A stretch of DNA of 41,078 nucleotides. Source: Candidatus Methylomirabilota bacterium (GTDB taxonomy: Bacteria > Methylomirabilota > Methylomirabilia > Rokubacteriales > CSP1-6). Shown piece by piece: positions 23,429 to 32,606 of the stretch. Position 1 is the first letter of the stretch. Each line of letters opens with the position of its first letter. The position numbers and the translations under genes were made by a program. The DNA lies in the NCBI GenBank assembly GCA_036001065.1, contig DASYUQ010000012.1, positions 1 to 41,078 of the forward strand. The letters run 5' to 3'. The notes under the pieces were generated by a model. The model worked only from the letters and a program-made list of their open reading frames with translations. It did not search any database and was not told where the DNA came from.

Positions 23429-26400
23429 GCGTGCTCGAGATCCTCGTCCGGCGTCCGGTCTTCACGACCATGCTGATCACCTCGCTGGTGGTGCTGGGCC
23501 TGGCGTCGTTCTTCCAGCTCGGCGTCGACATCTTCCCGAAGGTCGATCTGCCCACGATCACCATCACCACGCGCCTGTCCGGGGCCTCGCCGGAGGAGGT
23601 GGAGAGCCAGATCTCCAAGGTGATCGAGGAGGCGGTCAACACGATCGCCGGGCTCGACGAGCTGCGCTCGTCCTCCATCGAGGGTCAGTCCCAGGTCTTC
23701 GCCCAGTTCGTCCTCGAGCGCAACGTCCAGGAGGCGGCCAACGACGTCCGCGAGAAGGTGTCGGCCGTCCTCTCTCGGCTGCCTCCCGGCACCGAGCTGC
23801 CGGTGATCGAGAAGGCCGACCCGGACTCGGCGCCCATCCTCGCCGTCGTCGTCTCCGGCCAGCGGTCGGCCCGCGAGATCACGGAGCTCGCCGATAAGCG
23901 CATCAAGCGCCAGCTGGAGACGGTCAAGGACGTGGGCGCCATCACGCTGGTGGGCGCCCGCAAGCGCGAGATCCAGGTCTCCGTCGACCCCGACAAGCTC
24001 TCGGCCTACGGGCTCAGCATCCAGCAGGTGAAGGAGGCGCTGGCCCGCCAGAACGTCGAGATCCCCGGCGGGCGGCTGACCGGCGGCGCCCGCGAGGAGG
24101 GCGTGCGCACGCTCGGGCGCGTCGCCTCTCCCCAGGGCTTCGAGGACTTGATCGTCGCCGACCTCAAGGGCGGGCCCGTCCGCGTGCGCGACATCGCCAC
24201 CGTGGCGGACGGTCAAGAGGAGCCGCGCACGCTGTCCCGCCTCAACGGCCGCAATGCCGTCTCGCTGGTCATCCGCAAGCAGTCCGGGACCAACACCGTC
24301 GCCGTCGTCGACGCGCTCAAGGCCAAGCTGGCCGACATCCAGAAGGGGCTGCCGCAGGACATCCGGTTCGACATCGTGCGCGACCTCAGCCGGTTCATCC
24401 GGCGCTCGATCCACGAGGTGCAGGACCACCTGCTGCTGGGCGGGCTCCTGGCCAGCCTGATCGTCGCCGTCTTCATCGGCAACCTCCTCTGGTGGGAGAC
24501 GGCCGCGGTCGGTCTCATCGTCGGCGTCATCGGCGCCGTCTTCATGACCGGCGACGCCGACCTCCTCCTGAAAGTGACGGGGGGAGCCTGCGTGGTCACC
24601 ATGGCGGTCTTCGGCCTCGTGCGAAAGCTTCGCCCGGCGTTCGTGGCCGCGCTGGCCATCCCGTGCTCCATCGTGGCCACCTTCACCGCCATGCGGATCG
24701 CCGGCTTCACCCTCAACAACCTCACGATGCTGGGCCTGTCGCTGTCGACCGGCATCGTCATCGACGACGCCATCATCGTGCTGGAGAACATCTACCGGCA
24801 CATCGAGGAGGAGGGGCGCCCGCCGTTCGAGGCGGCCATCACCGGCACCCGCGAGATCGCGCTGGCCGTCATGGCCACCACGCTCTCGCTGGTGGTGATC
24901 TTCCTGCCCGTGGCCTTCATGGGCGGCCTCGTCGGCCGGTTCTGGAACTCCTTCGGCCTCACCGCCACCTTCGCCATCATGGTCTCGCTCCTCATGGCCT
25001 TCACCTTGACGCCGATGCTGGGGGCCCGGATCTTCCCGCCGCGCGGGGCGGACGCAACCCGCGGCGCCGAGGGCGGCGTCAGCCGCACCTCCAAAGAGGG
25101 TCCGATCTACCGCAAGCTCGAGGGCGGCTACGAGCGGCTGCTCGGCTGGTCCCTGCACCACCGGTGGGTCGTCGTGCTCGTCGGCCTGGCCATTCTGGGG
25201 GCTGGCGTCTACCTCTGGAAGACGTCGCCGCTGGATTTCGTCGTCAACGACGACATGAGCGAGTTCGAGGTCGTCGCCGAAGCGCCCCCGGGCTCGTCCC
25301 TGGAGCGCACCGCGGAGATCGTCGGCCAGATGGAGGCGGAGATCCGCAAGATCCCCGAGGTGGTGACGCTCTTCTCCACGGTGGGGGTCCGCGGCCAGGC
25401 CCAGGCCAACGTCACCGACATCTCGATCTACGTGGGCCTCACCCACCTGAGCGAACGGAAGCGGACGCAAGACGAGCTCAAGCAGGAGGTCCGCCAGCGG
25501 CTCGCCGCCTTCCCCGGCATGCGCGTGAGCGCGCAGAACATCAATCTCATCGGGGGCGGCGGCTTCCGCCAGACGGAGTTCAACCTGATCGTCCGCGGCC
25601 CCGATCTGGGCCGGCTGGAGGAGTTCGCCGGCAACGTGATCGCCGAGCTGCGGAAGCAGCCCGGCTTCGTCGACCTCGACACCGCAGTGGCCTATCGACA
25701 GCCCGAGGTCCAGGTGCACATCGACCGCCAGAAGGCCTCCGACCTCGGCATCCGCATCGACGCCATCGCCTCCACGCTGCGCACCATGGTCGGGGGCGAG
25801 AAGGTCGGCTTCTATCGGGAGCTGGGCGAGCAATACGACGTCCGGCTCCGGCTCCACCAGGACTTCCGCGGCCGGCCGGGGGCGCTGCCGAACCTCTTCG
25901 TGCCGGCCAACGATGGCCGGCTCGTCCGGCTGGCCAACGTGGCCGCCATCGGCAGCGGCATGAGCCCCGGCCAGATCGAGCGGTACGCCCAGGAGCGCTC
26001 GATCACGGTCATCTCGAACCTATACGGCAAACCCCTGGCCGACGCCTACCGGGACGCCTACGCCGGCGTGGCCAGGCAGAGGATGCCACTGGAGTACGGC
26101 ATCGTGACGACGGGGCGCGGCAAGCTCCTCCAGGAGTCGCTCCAGAGCTTCCGTGTCGCGCTGGTCCTCTCGCTGGCCTTCATCTACATCGTGCTGGCCG
26201 CCCAGTTCGAGTCGTTCCTGCACCCGATCACGATCATGCTCTCGATGTTCCTCTCGGTGCCCTTCGGGCTCCTCACGCTTCTGATCGTCGGCAAGCGGCT
26301 CAACATCTACGCGATCATGGGGCTGTTCCTCCTGATGGGCGTGGTCAAGAAGAACGCCATCCTGCAAGTGGACTACACGAACGTGCTGCGGGCGCGGGGC

Positions 26401-26721
26401 CTCGGACGTTACGAGGCGCAGATGCAAGCCGACCGCGCGCGGCTCCGGCCCATCTTGATGACCACGCTGGCGATCATCGCCGGCATGCTGCCGGTCGCGC
26501 TGGGGCGAGGCGACGGCTCGGCCTCGCGGGCCTCACTGGCCACCGCGGTCGTCGGCGGCCAGGCGCTCTGCCTTCTCGTCACGCTGGTGGCCACGCCGGT
26601 GATCTACTCGCTGTTCGACGACCTGACCCGCCTGCGCGCGTTCTCCTGGATCCGCTTCCCGAAGCTCCGCCGCGTCTCGGCCCGCCGGGCCTGGCAGAGC
26701 GCGCGGACGCTGCTGCCCTGA
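23425..26721 (+). CDS. RND efflux pump, inner-membrane permease (HAE1-type) with extra TM insertion
   Basis: 1098 residues; typical family members are about 1040. RRPVFTTMLITSLVVLGLASFF is TM1, followed by the porter domain (GASPEEVESQISKVIEEAVN). TM4 carries the proton-relay acids in GLSLSTGIVIDDAIIVLENIYRH, and the second half ends with TM12. Between the end of TM2 (LLLGGLLASLIVAVFIGN) and RKLRPAFVAALAIPCSIVATF, where homologues run on directly, about 48 residues (351-399) are inserted with two further hydrophobic stretches. The frame is open and codon use is uniform, so it is not an artefact of frameshift. It exports hydrophobic compounds using the proton gradient. Confidence 0.95.
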   Translation: MSVLEILVRRPVFTTMLITSLVVLGLASFFQLGVDIFPKVDLPTITITTRLSGASPEEVESQISKVIEEAVNTIAGLDELRSSSIEGQSQVFAQFVLERNVQEAANDVREKVSAVLSRLPPGTELPVIEKADPDSAPILAVVVSGQRSAREITELADKRIKRQLETVKDVGAITLVGARKREIQVSVDPDKLSAYGLSIQQVKEALARQNVEIPGGRLTGGAREEGVRTLGRVASPQGFEDLIVADLKGGPVRVRDIATVADGQEEPRTLSRLNGRNAVSLVIRKQSGTNTVAVVDALKAKLADIQKGLPQDIRFDIVRDLSRFIRRSIHEVQDHLLLGGLLASLIVAVFIGNLLWWETAAVGLIVGVIGAVFMTGDADLLLKVTGGACVVTMAVFGLVRKLRPAFVAALAIPCSIVATFTAMRIAGFTLNNLTMLGLSLSTGIVIDDAIIVLENIYRHIEEEGRPPFEAAITGTREIALAVMATTLSLVVIFLPVAFMGGLVGRFWNSFGLTATFAIMVSLLMAFTLTPMLGARIFPPRGADATRGAEGGVSRTSKEGPIYRKLEGGYERLLGWSLHHRWVVVLVGLAILGAGVYLWKTSPLDFVVNDDMSEFEVVAEAPPGSSLERTAEIVGQMEAEIRKIPEVVTLFSTVGVRGQAQANVTDISIYVGLTHLSERKRTQDELKQEVRQRLAAFPGMRVSAQNINLIGGGGFRQTEFNLIVRGPDLGRLEEFAGNVIAELRKQPGFVDLDTAVAYRQPEVQVHIDRQKASDLGIRIDAIASTLRTMVGGEKVGFYRELGEQYDVRLRLHQDFRGRPGALPNLFVPANDGRLVRLANVAAIGSGMSPGQIERYAQERSITVISNLYGKPLADAYRDAYAGVARQRMPLEYGIVTTGRGKLLQESLQSFRVALVLSLAFIYIVLAAQFESFLHPITIMLSMFLSVPFGLLTLLIVGKRLNIYAIMGLFLLMGVVKKNAILQVDYTNVLRARGLGRYEAQMQADRARLRPILMTTLAIIAGMLPVALGRGDGSASRASLATAVVGGQALCLLVTLVATPVIYSLFDDLTRLRAFSWIRFPKLRRVSARRAWQSARTLLP

Positions 26722-26727
26722 GCTGAG

Positions 26728-26794
26728 TCAGAGAGGGCCTCGCGGCCCCCTCTGAACCTCCCCAGTGGAGTTGCGCCGGCGGAGCCGGCGCTCG
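26728..26794 (+). repeat. Double-hairpin intergenic element, copy 2
   Basis: It starts six bases after the pump stop. Stem 1: 26728-26739 pairs with 26744-26755 (12 bp, one A-C mismatch, TCGC loop). The linker contains CCTCCCC (26757-26763). Stem 2: GCGCCGGC (26773-26780) and GCCGGCGC (26784-26791) around GGA. Compared with copy 1, stem bases changed on both sides so that pairing is kept. Confidence 0.6.
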
Positions 26795-26897
26795 AAACGA
26801 CAAAATAGTGACCGCAATAAGCTCGCCCGATTCGCCGACAGACCCCTAAGCGTTCGCTCCCTGGCCCGGGCGAGGAGGATCGAGAAAAGCCGCAGGC

Positions 26898-26985
26898 TAG
26901 TGCCGTTCCAACTATTCGCGCCTAGGAAGGCACCGTGTACGTCGTTCGTGGACAGATTTAGTATCAACAAGTTAGAACGGCACTA
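26898..26985. mobile_element. 88-bp MITE-like element, copy 2 (IS630-type ends)
   Basis: Identical to copy 1 except for one base in the right inverted repeat (GTTAGAACGG here, GTTGGAACGG in copy 1), so it now has a 14/15 inverted repeat. Both ends lie in CTAG (26897-26900 and 26983-26986). Its right terminal CTA is the reverse complement of the TAG stop codon of the PpiD-like gene. It was inserted 112 bp after copy 2 of the double-hairpin element. Confidence 0.85.
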
Positions 26986-28875
26986 GCTGCGCGGGCCGGG
27001 CAGACGCGACGAGATCTCGATCTTGGCCTGGGCCCGGGCACTGCTCATCCACGCCTGCCACGCGTGGCTCTGCTTGCGCGCCAGGAGCTCGTCGGCGATC
27101 TTGTCGCGCTCGGGCCCGGGCGCGCTCGGGGCGGGGGGCACGCGCTCCCGCACCTTCATCACGTAGTAGCCCTGGGGCGCCTTCACGGGCTCGCTGAGAG
27201 CGCCGACCGGCGTCTTGAGCGCGGCCAGCATGGCGTCACCGGGCAGCCGCTCGGCGGGCCGGGTCCGCGAAAAGCGCGGCGTCTCTCCGACGGTGGCGCC
27301 CACCTTCTGGGCCGCGCCGGCGAGATCGCCGCTCTGGGCGTTGGTGACGATCTGCTTGGCCTTCTCCAGCGCCAGCGCTTCGGCCTTCCGTCGCTTGACC
27401 GCCGTCACCACCTTGTCCTTGATCTCGGCCAGCGGCGGGACGGCGGCCGGCATCGTCTCGACGCTCTTGAGGACGACGTAGCCGGCCGGCGTTCGCACCG
27501 GGACGGACACGCCGCCCTGGGCCAGCGAGAAGGCCGTCTCCTGTATCGGATCGGGGGGCGTGAGGCCGGGCACGCTCTCCTTCCGGGCGATGATCGACTC
27601 CACCGGGCCCAGCCCGAGCTTCCTGGCCTCGGCCATGAAGTCGCCGCCGCCGAGGAGCTTCGCGCGGACCGCTTCGGCCTTCGCCCTGGCCGCTCGGTCG
27701 GCGGCCTCGCTCTGCAGGCGCTGGCGGATCTGCGGGGCCACGTCCTTCAGCGGCCGCTTACCGCCCTCGCGGACCTCCTGCACTTTGATGGCGTGGAAGC
27801 CGAAGGGCGTGCGGACCGGCTCCGGGGAGACCTCGCCCTTCTTCAGCGCGAAGAGCGCCTGCTCGAATGCCGGCACCATCTCGCCCTTGCTCACGAGCCC
27901 GAGGTCGCCACCCCGCGCGGCCGAGCCTGGATCCTGAGAGAGCTCGCGGGCGAGCTTGCCGAAGTCCTGGCCCGCCCGGGCCCGGCGGATGGCGTCCACG
28001 ACCTTGGCCTTCGCCTCGTCCTCCGCCCCGCTGCCACCGGTCTCCGGCACCCGCACCAGGATGTGCGCGGCGCGGACCTGGCGCGGCGTCTCGAACTCGG
28101 CTCCGTGCTCGGCGTAGTACTTCTGGACCTCGGCCTCCGGCGCGGGTCGCGTGAAGTCCTTGGGATCGACGGCAACGTAATGGACGCGGCGCCGCTCGGG
28201 CTGACGGAACTCGGTCGCGTTGTCTTTGAGGTACGCCTGCAGCTCGTCGTCGGTCGCGCCCGCGGAGGCCATGAGCGGCGCCAGCTCCACCAGCGCCCAG
28301 GCCGCGCCCACCTCCTCGCGCATGTGGACGAACGCCTGCTCGATCTCGCCCTCGGAGACCTTGGCGCCACCCCGGACGGCGTTCTCGACCTTCAGCCGGG
28401 TGAGGCGACGGCGTCTCTCCTTCTCGAACGCCGCAGTGGTGTAGCCATTGCGCCTGAGAACATCCTGATAACGGCGAAGCGTGAACCGTCCGCCTTCCTG
28501 AAACTCAGGAATCGCGTGGATGTGTGCGTTCAGTTCGTCGTCGCTGATTTCCAAACCCTCTGCGCGGGCCCGCTGCATTATCAGCGCTTCCTGGACGAGG
28601 TCCTCCACGACCTGATGGGGCAGTCCGAACCGCTCGGCCATCTCCGGCGAAAAGCGATCGCGCAGCATCTGGGCGTACGCGGCCAGGTAGTCCTGGTACC
28701 GCCGCTGGTACTGATCGATGCTGATCTCCTCGCCGTTCACGGTGGCAACGCTCGCCCGGCTATCGCCGCCGCGCCCGCTGGCGCCGAAGACGAAGAGCGA
28801 CGCCACGAAGGCGGCGATGACGAGCAGAAGCCCCACCTGGAGGCCTCGGCGGTAACGACGCATGAACGCGATCAT
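26983..28875 (-). CDS. PpiD-like SurA_N/parvulin-type peptidyl-prolyl isomerase, membrane anchored
   Basis: 630 residues. RRGLQVGLLLVIAAFVASLFVFGASG (about residues 9-34) is a single N-terminal membrane anchor. A SurA_N-like chaperone domain follows (VNGEEISIDQYQRRYQDYL, VVEDLVQEALIMQRARAEGLEISDDEL). The parvulin domain starts at ETPRQVRAAHILVRVPE near residue 258 and includes SQDPGSAARGGDLGLVSKGEMVPAFEQALFAL. A second parvulin-like module, less conserved, fills the C-terminal third. It helps fold exported proteins at the periplasmic face of the inner membrane. The stop codon lies in the end of a mobile element. It is downstream of trmI in the same direction (24-bp gap). Confidence 0.93.
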   Translation of the reverse strand: MIAFMRRYRRGLQVGLLLVIAAFVASLFVFGASGRGGDSRASVATVNGEEISIDQYQRRYQDYLAAYAQMLRDRFSPEMAERFGLPHQVVEDLVQEALIMQRARAEGLEISDDELNAHIHAIPEFQEGGRFTLRRYQDVLRRNGYTTAAFEKERRRRLTRLKVENAVRGGAKVSEGEIEQAFVHMREEVGAAWALVELAPLMASAGATDDELQAYLKDNATEFRQPERRRVHYVAVDPKDFTRPAPEAEVQKYYAEHGAEFETPRQVRAAHILVRVPETGGSGAEDEAKAKVVDAIRRARAGQDFGKLARELSQDPGSAARGGDLGLVSKGEMVPAFEQALFALKKGEVSPEPVRTPFGFHAIKVQEVREGGKRPLKDVAPQIRQRLQSEAADRAARAKAEAVRAKLLGGGDFMAEARKLGLGPVESIIARKESVPGLTPPDPIQETAFSLAQGGVSVPVRTPAGYVVLKSVETMPAAVPPLAEIKDKVVTAVKRRKAEALALEKAKQIVTNAQSGDLAGAAQKVGATVGETPRFSRTRPAERLPGDAMLAALKTPVGALSEPVKAPQGYYVMKVRERVPPAPSAPGPERDKIADELLARKQSHAWQAWMSSARAQAKIEISSRLPGPRS

Positions 28876-28899
28876 CTGGACTCCTGGACGCCGACCGGA

Positions 28900-29742
28900 C
28901 TACTCGGCGCGATCGCTCTCCGGCGCCAGCCGCGGCGCCGGCGAGCCGTCTTCCTCGGGCACGACCCGACGGGCGACGGTGATGAAGCCGGTGTGGGCGA
29001 CCATGCGGTGGAACGGGCGGACGGACAGGCCCTCGATGTTCCAGGGGCGCATGAGCGCCTCGAAGGTCTCGACGAGCGCCCAGTGGGGCTCGCGATGGAG
29101 CGCCTCCGACAGCTGATGCGACTGGAGGATGGTGGGCACATAGGCGAGGAAGATCCCGCCCGGCCGCAGCACGCCGGCGACGAGGCGGGTGAGCTTCCAC
29201 GGCTCCGGCAGGTCGAGGACCACCCGGTCCACCGGCCCCTCGTCGGCGATGCCGTCCTGCACGGGACCCAGCCGCACGGTGAGGTTGCCGACCTCGCCCA
29301 GGCGCATGTGGATGTTCGCCACCGCCCGCCGCGCAAACTCGTCGCGCTGCTCGTAGGTGATGATCCGCCCCTCGGGGCCGACGGCCCGGAGCAGGGCCAG
29401 CGTGAGCGCGCCTGAGCCGGTGCCCGCCTCCAGCACGCGGGCGCCGGGGAAGATGTCCGCCCAGAAGAGGATCATCGCCAGATCCTTGGGATAGATGACC
29501 TGGGCACCCCGCGGCATCTCCAGCACGAACTCGGCGAGGGTGGGGCGGAGCGCCAGATAGCGCAGGCCCAGCGAGCTGCGGATCCAGCTGCCTTCCGGCT
29601 GGCCGATGATCGCGTCGTGCGCGATCCAGCCGCGGTCGGAGTGGAACGTCTCGGACTTGCGCAGGAAGAGCAGGTGGCGCTTGCCGCGCTGATCGATGAG
29701 CAGCACCTGCTCGCCGTCCTGGAGCGGGAGGCCGTCGTTCAT
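28900..29742 (-). CDS. trmI: tRNA (adenine-N1-)-methyltransferase TrmI (m1A58)
   Basis: 280 residues from ATG 29742, which overlaps the stop of the MFS gene (ATGA). The N-terminal beta-barrel part contains HDAIIGQPEGSWI. IYPKDLAMILFWADIFPGARVLEAGTGSGALTLALLRAVG spans the conserved YPKD element and SAM motif I (near residues 88-128). The catalytic-loop motif VDRVVLDLPEPWK near residue 174 has the DLPxPW signature. It methylates A58 in the T-loop of tRNAs using SAM. TrmI is typical of actinobacteria, thermophiles and some deep lineages rather than of gamma-proteobacteria. Confidence 0.95.
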   Translation of the reverse strand: MNDGLPLQDGEQVLLIDQRGKRHLLFLRKSETFHSDRGWIAHDAIIGQPEGSWIRSSLGLRYLALRPTLAEFVLEMPRGAQVIYPKDLAMILFWADIFPGARVLEAGTGSGALTLALLRAVGPEGRIITYEQRDEFARRAVANIHMRLGEVGNLTVRLGPVQDGIADEGPVDRVVLDLPEPWKLTRLVAGVLRPGGIFLAYVPTILQSHQLSEALHREPHWALVETFEALMRPWNIEGLSVRPFHRMVAHTGFITVARRVVPEEDGSPAPRLAPESDRAE

Positions 29743-30977
29743 CGCGTCAGCGACTGGCGGTCGCGCGGCGACGGCAGGAACCGCGCCACCAGGAAGCCGG
29801 CCAGCGGCAAGAGCGCGCTGATCCAGAGCGCCGCCGGCAGGCCGTAATGGTCGGCGATCCAGCCGAGGACCGTCACGCCGAGGCCGCCGGCGCCGAGGGC
29901 GAACCCCACGATGAGGCCCGACGCCATCCCCGCGTTGCGCGGCAGATAGGCCTGGCCCAGCACCACGGCCACCGTGAACGACGAGACGAGCACCGCGCCG
30001 AACAATCCCAGCGCCACGAAGGCCAGCGCGCCCCGCGCCATGAGGAAGAGCACCCCCAGCGGCGCGGCGGCCAGGAACACCCAGCTCATGAACGGCCGCG
30101 CGCCCCACCGGTCGGCCAGCGGACCGGCGATCACGGTGCCGAGCGCGCCGGCGCCGAGGAAGACGAAGAGCAGCGGCCCCACCAGTCGCGGATCGGCCTT
30201 GAGGTAGTCGACGTAGTAGAACGGCACGAAGGTCGTGAAGCCGAGCTGGGTCCAGGAGCGGATCGTGACCACCAGGATCAGGAGCGCCATGGCCCGGGGC
30301 ATGTGGACACCGCGCACCGGGGCGGCGTCCGGGGCCGCCGGCGAGGGCGCCGAGGGTGCCAACATCGGCAGCGCCGCCAGCAGCAGCGCCCCCACGAGCG
30401 CGGTGGGCGCCAGCATGCCGAGGCTGCCCGCCAGGCCGAGGCCCGTCACCAGCGTCGTGATCACCGGCGGACCCAGCGCGATGCCGACGTTGCCGCCGAG
30501 CGAGAACCAGGACAACGCCGTCGCTTTGCGATCCCCGGCGACGCTGGAGGCCGTCTTGTAGCCCTCGGGATGGTAGGCGGCGACGCCCAGCCCCATGACG
30601 GCGATGAGCAGGAGCAGCGTGCCGTAGCCCGGCGCCACGCCCGTGAGGCCGAGTCCCATCCCGGAGAGCAAGACCGCCAGCGGCAGCAGCCAGCGCCGCG
30701 CCACCCGGTCGGCGAAATAGCCGAAGAGCGGCTGGATGATCGAGGAGGTGACGTTCGCCGCCAGCACGATCGTCGCCGCCTCGGCGTACGAGAGGTGGTG
30801 CGCGGCCTTGAGGAACGGCAGCACCGCCGGCAGCGAGCCCTGGTTCACGTCGACGACGAGATGCCCGAGCGCCAGGAGGCCGATCAACTTCACGTTGGGC
30901 CGGACGCGCTCGGTGATCTCGGCGACGAATGCAGGCGCGGCGGTCCCGGTGTAGGCCGCCGGCTTCGAATCAGCCAT
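29739..30977 (-). CDS. MFS transporter, fosmidomycin-resistance-like
   Basis: 412 residues from ATG 30977. About twelve transmembrane helices are present. LLALGHLVVDVNQGSLPAVLPFLKAAHHLSYAEAATIVLA near residues 34-73 matches the first helix and loop of Fsr-type exporters. The family motif A region FGYFADRVARRWLLP and AAYHPEGYKTASSVAG near residue 135 also agree. It probably exports a small drug or metabolite. TACCAT on the minus strand (30987-30992) lies nine bases before the ATG and overlaps the -10 box of the divergent VOC gene. Confidence 0.9.
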   Translation of the reverse strand: MADSKPAAYTGTAAPAFVAEITERVRPNVKLIGLLALGHLVVDVNQGSLPAVLPFLKAAHHLSYAEAATIVLAANVTSSIIQPLFGYFADRVARRWLLPLAVLLSGMGLGLTGVAPGYGTLLLLIAVMGLGVAAYHPEGYKTASSVAGDRKATALSWFSLGGNVGIALGPPVITTLVTGLGLAGSLGMLAPTALVGALLLAALPMLAPSAPSPAAPDAAPVRGVHMPRAMALLILVVTIRSWTQLGFTTFVPFYYVDYLKADPRLVGPLLFVFLGAGALGTVIAGPLADRWGARPFMSWVFLAAAPLGVLFLMARGALAFVALGLFGAVLVSSFTVAVVLGQAYLPRNAGMASGLIVGFALGAGGLGVTVLGWIADHYGLPAALWISALLPLAGFLVARFLPSPRDRQSLTR

Positions 30978-30986
30978 GACCCCGCA

Positions 30987-30996
30987 ATGGTACACT
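30987..30996. promoter_or_regulatory. Overlapping divergent -10 boxes
   Basis: The top strand reads TACACT (30991-30996), nine bases before ATG 31006. The bottom strand reads TACCAT (30992-30987), nine bases before ATG 30977. They share two bases, so the two promoters should compete. Both would give leaderless mRNAs. Confidence 0.45.
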
Positions 30997-31005
30997 AACC
31001 GCGCG

Positions 31006-31476
31006 ATGGAGACACCGGCACCGTTGAAAATCCTCGAGCTGGGGCACGTCTCGCTCTTCGTCCGCGACCTCCCGGCTGCGCGCCGGTTCTACCGCGACGT
31101 CCTGGGGCTCGCCGAAACGGGCACGGGCAAGGGCGGGCGCATCGCCTTCTTCTCGGCCGGGCGCCACCATCACGACGTCTCCTGCGAAGTGGCGCGCGCC
31201 GAGGGCCCCGGCCCGCAGCCCAAGGGCGTGCCCGGCCTCTATCACATCGCGTTCGAGGTCGGCGAATCGCTGGAGGACCTGGTCGCCGCCCGGCGCTGGG
31301 TGGAGAAGCACGGCCTGACGCCCTTCGGCGAGACTCCGAGCTCGCTCAGCATCCGCGATCCCGACGGTCACGAGATCGAGCTGTACGTCGATCTGCGCGA
31401 ATCCGGCCGCACGCGCCAGATGGCGAACACGCCGGCGGCCAGCGAGGCCACCGCGAAGGCGAAGGCCCCCAGGTAG
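31006..31476 (+). CDS. VOC-superfamily (glyoxalase/dioxygenase-fold) protein
   Basis: 156 residues. LGHVSLFVRDLPAARRFYRDVLGL near residues 12-35 is the first beta-alpha-beta unit with a metal-ligand His; GLYHIAFEVGE near residue 78 holds the second His; DPDGHEIELYVD near residue 118 carries the Glu ligand. It is catechol-2,3-dioxygenase- or fosfomycin/glyoxalase-like; the actual reaction cannot be assigned. The domain normally ends at ELYVDLR. The last 25 or so residues (ESGRTRQMANTPAASEATAKAKAPR) are low in complexity and are encoded antisense to the end of the MFS gene, a 109-bp convergent overlap. Confidence 0.88.
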   Translation: METPAPLKILELGHVSLFVRDLPAARRFYRDVLGLAETGTGKGGRIAFFSAGRHHHDVSCEVARAEGPGPQPKGVPGLYHIAFEVGESLEDLVAARRWVEKHGLTPFGETPSSLSIRDPDGHEIELYVDLRESGRTRQMANTPAASEATAKAKAPR

Positions 31477-32516
31477 CTGCCGGTCACGTCGAAGATCTCC
31501 CCGCCGATCCACGGCCCCAGCGCCTCGCCGGGTCCGGCGGCGAGCGCCAGCCAGCCGAAGATCGCGCCGAACGAGGCGCCGGCGAAGACGTCGGCGGCGC
31601 GGGCCGAGGCCACGATGCCGCTCGAGCCCTGGGCCATGCCGTAGAAGACCACGTAGAGCGCGAGCCAGAGGGGCGAGCCGGTGGCCGCCAGCAATGTCAG
31701 CGACCCGATCCCGACCGCCGCGCTGGCGTAGGTGAGCGTGAGCGTGGGCGCGCGCCCGATGCGGTCGCACAGCCAGCCGGTGGTGAGCCGGCCGGCCAGG
31801 CTGACCAGGCTCACCGTGCCAAGCGCGGTGGCGGCGGTGGCGGGCGGAATCCCCTGGCCCACGGCATAGGCCACCATGTGCGTGTTCATCAGCGGAAAGG
31901 CGCAGGCGGCGAAGAACCGGGTCGCGCCGAGCCACCAGAACGACGGCGACCGCAGCGCGAGCGCCAGCGTCCACCCCGCCCGCTCGGGCGCGGGCTCGGG
32001 GGTCGGCGGCGCCACCTCGCGCGCCGGCAGGCGCTGGAACGCGTTGAGTGGCACCACCACGACCAGCAGCAGCGCCGCCCACACGAGCAGCGTGCTGCGC
32101 CAGCCGACGGCGGCCACCAGCATCTGGGCCAGCGGAATGAAGCAGAACGCGCCGAAGCCCGTGCCGAGGTCCACCGCCGCGATGGCGCGGCCGCGCGCTC
32201 CGGGGTACCAGAGCGCGGCGACGAGCATGTTGGCCTGGCTGCCCAGCGCGGAGAGGCCGAGCCCGCCCAGGATCCCGTAGGCGGCCACCAGCGCCGGCAA
32301 CGACGGCGCGCGGCTGGCCAGGACGAAGGCGCCGGCGGCCAGCAGCGCGCCCCACTGGAAAAGCCGCCGCGGCCCCAGGCGATCAAAGGCCCAGCCGATC
32401 AGCGGACCGCCGAGGCCGCCCAGGAGCAGGACGGCGGACTGTACCGTCGCCACCTCGCCGCGCGAGCCGCCGAACTCGGCGATGAGCGGCAGGTAGAGGA
32501 CGGCGAAGGCCATCAC
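31368..32516 (-). CDS. MFS transporter (monocarboxylate/oxalate-formate type), start uncertain
   Basis: 382 residues from GTG 32516, directly followed by ATG. The start is doubtful: the in-frame codons upstream, back to the TAG of the dehydrogenase gene at 32607-32609, encode ALSLVVAALTLALQNGIV, which completes TM1, yet contain no ATG, GTG or TTG. CTG start, TAG read-through or use of a truncated TM1 are the options. FAVLYLPLIAEFGGSRGEV is the typical TM1-TM2 loop, and GWAFDRLGPRRL is the family motif A. The substrate may be a carboxylate. The 3' end overlaps the convergent VOC gene by 109 bp. Confidence 0.85.
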   Translation of the reverse strand: MMAFAVLYLPLIAEFGGSRGEVATVQSAVLLLGGLGGPLIGWAFDRLGPRRLFQWGALLAAGAFVLASRAPSLPALVAAYGILGGLGLSALGSQANMLVAALWYPGARGRAIAAVDLGTGFGAFCFIPLAQMLVAAVGWRSTLLVWAALLLVVVVPLNAFQRLPAREVAPPTPEPAPERAGWTLALALRSPSFWWLGATRFFAACAFPLMNTHMVAYAVGQGIPPATAATALGTVSLVSLAGRLTTGWLCDRIGRAPTLTLTYASAAVGIGSLTLLAATGSPLWLALYVVFYGMAQGSSGIVASARAADVFAGASFGAIFGWLALAAGPGEALGPWIGGEIFDVTGSYLGAFAFAVASLAAGVFAIWRVRPDSRRSTYSSIS

Positions 32517-32606
32517 GATGCCGTTCTGGAGCGCCAGGGTGAGGGCCGCGACGACCAGCGAGAGGGCAGGGCGCCCGGCCTCGGGGCTCAGCCCAAGGTG
32601 CGTCGC

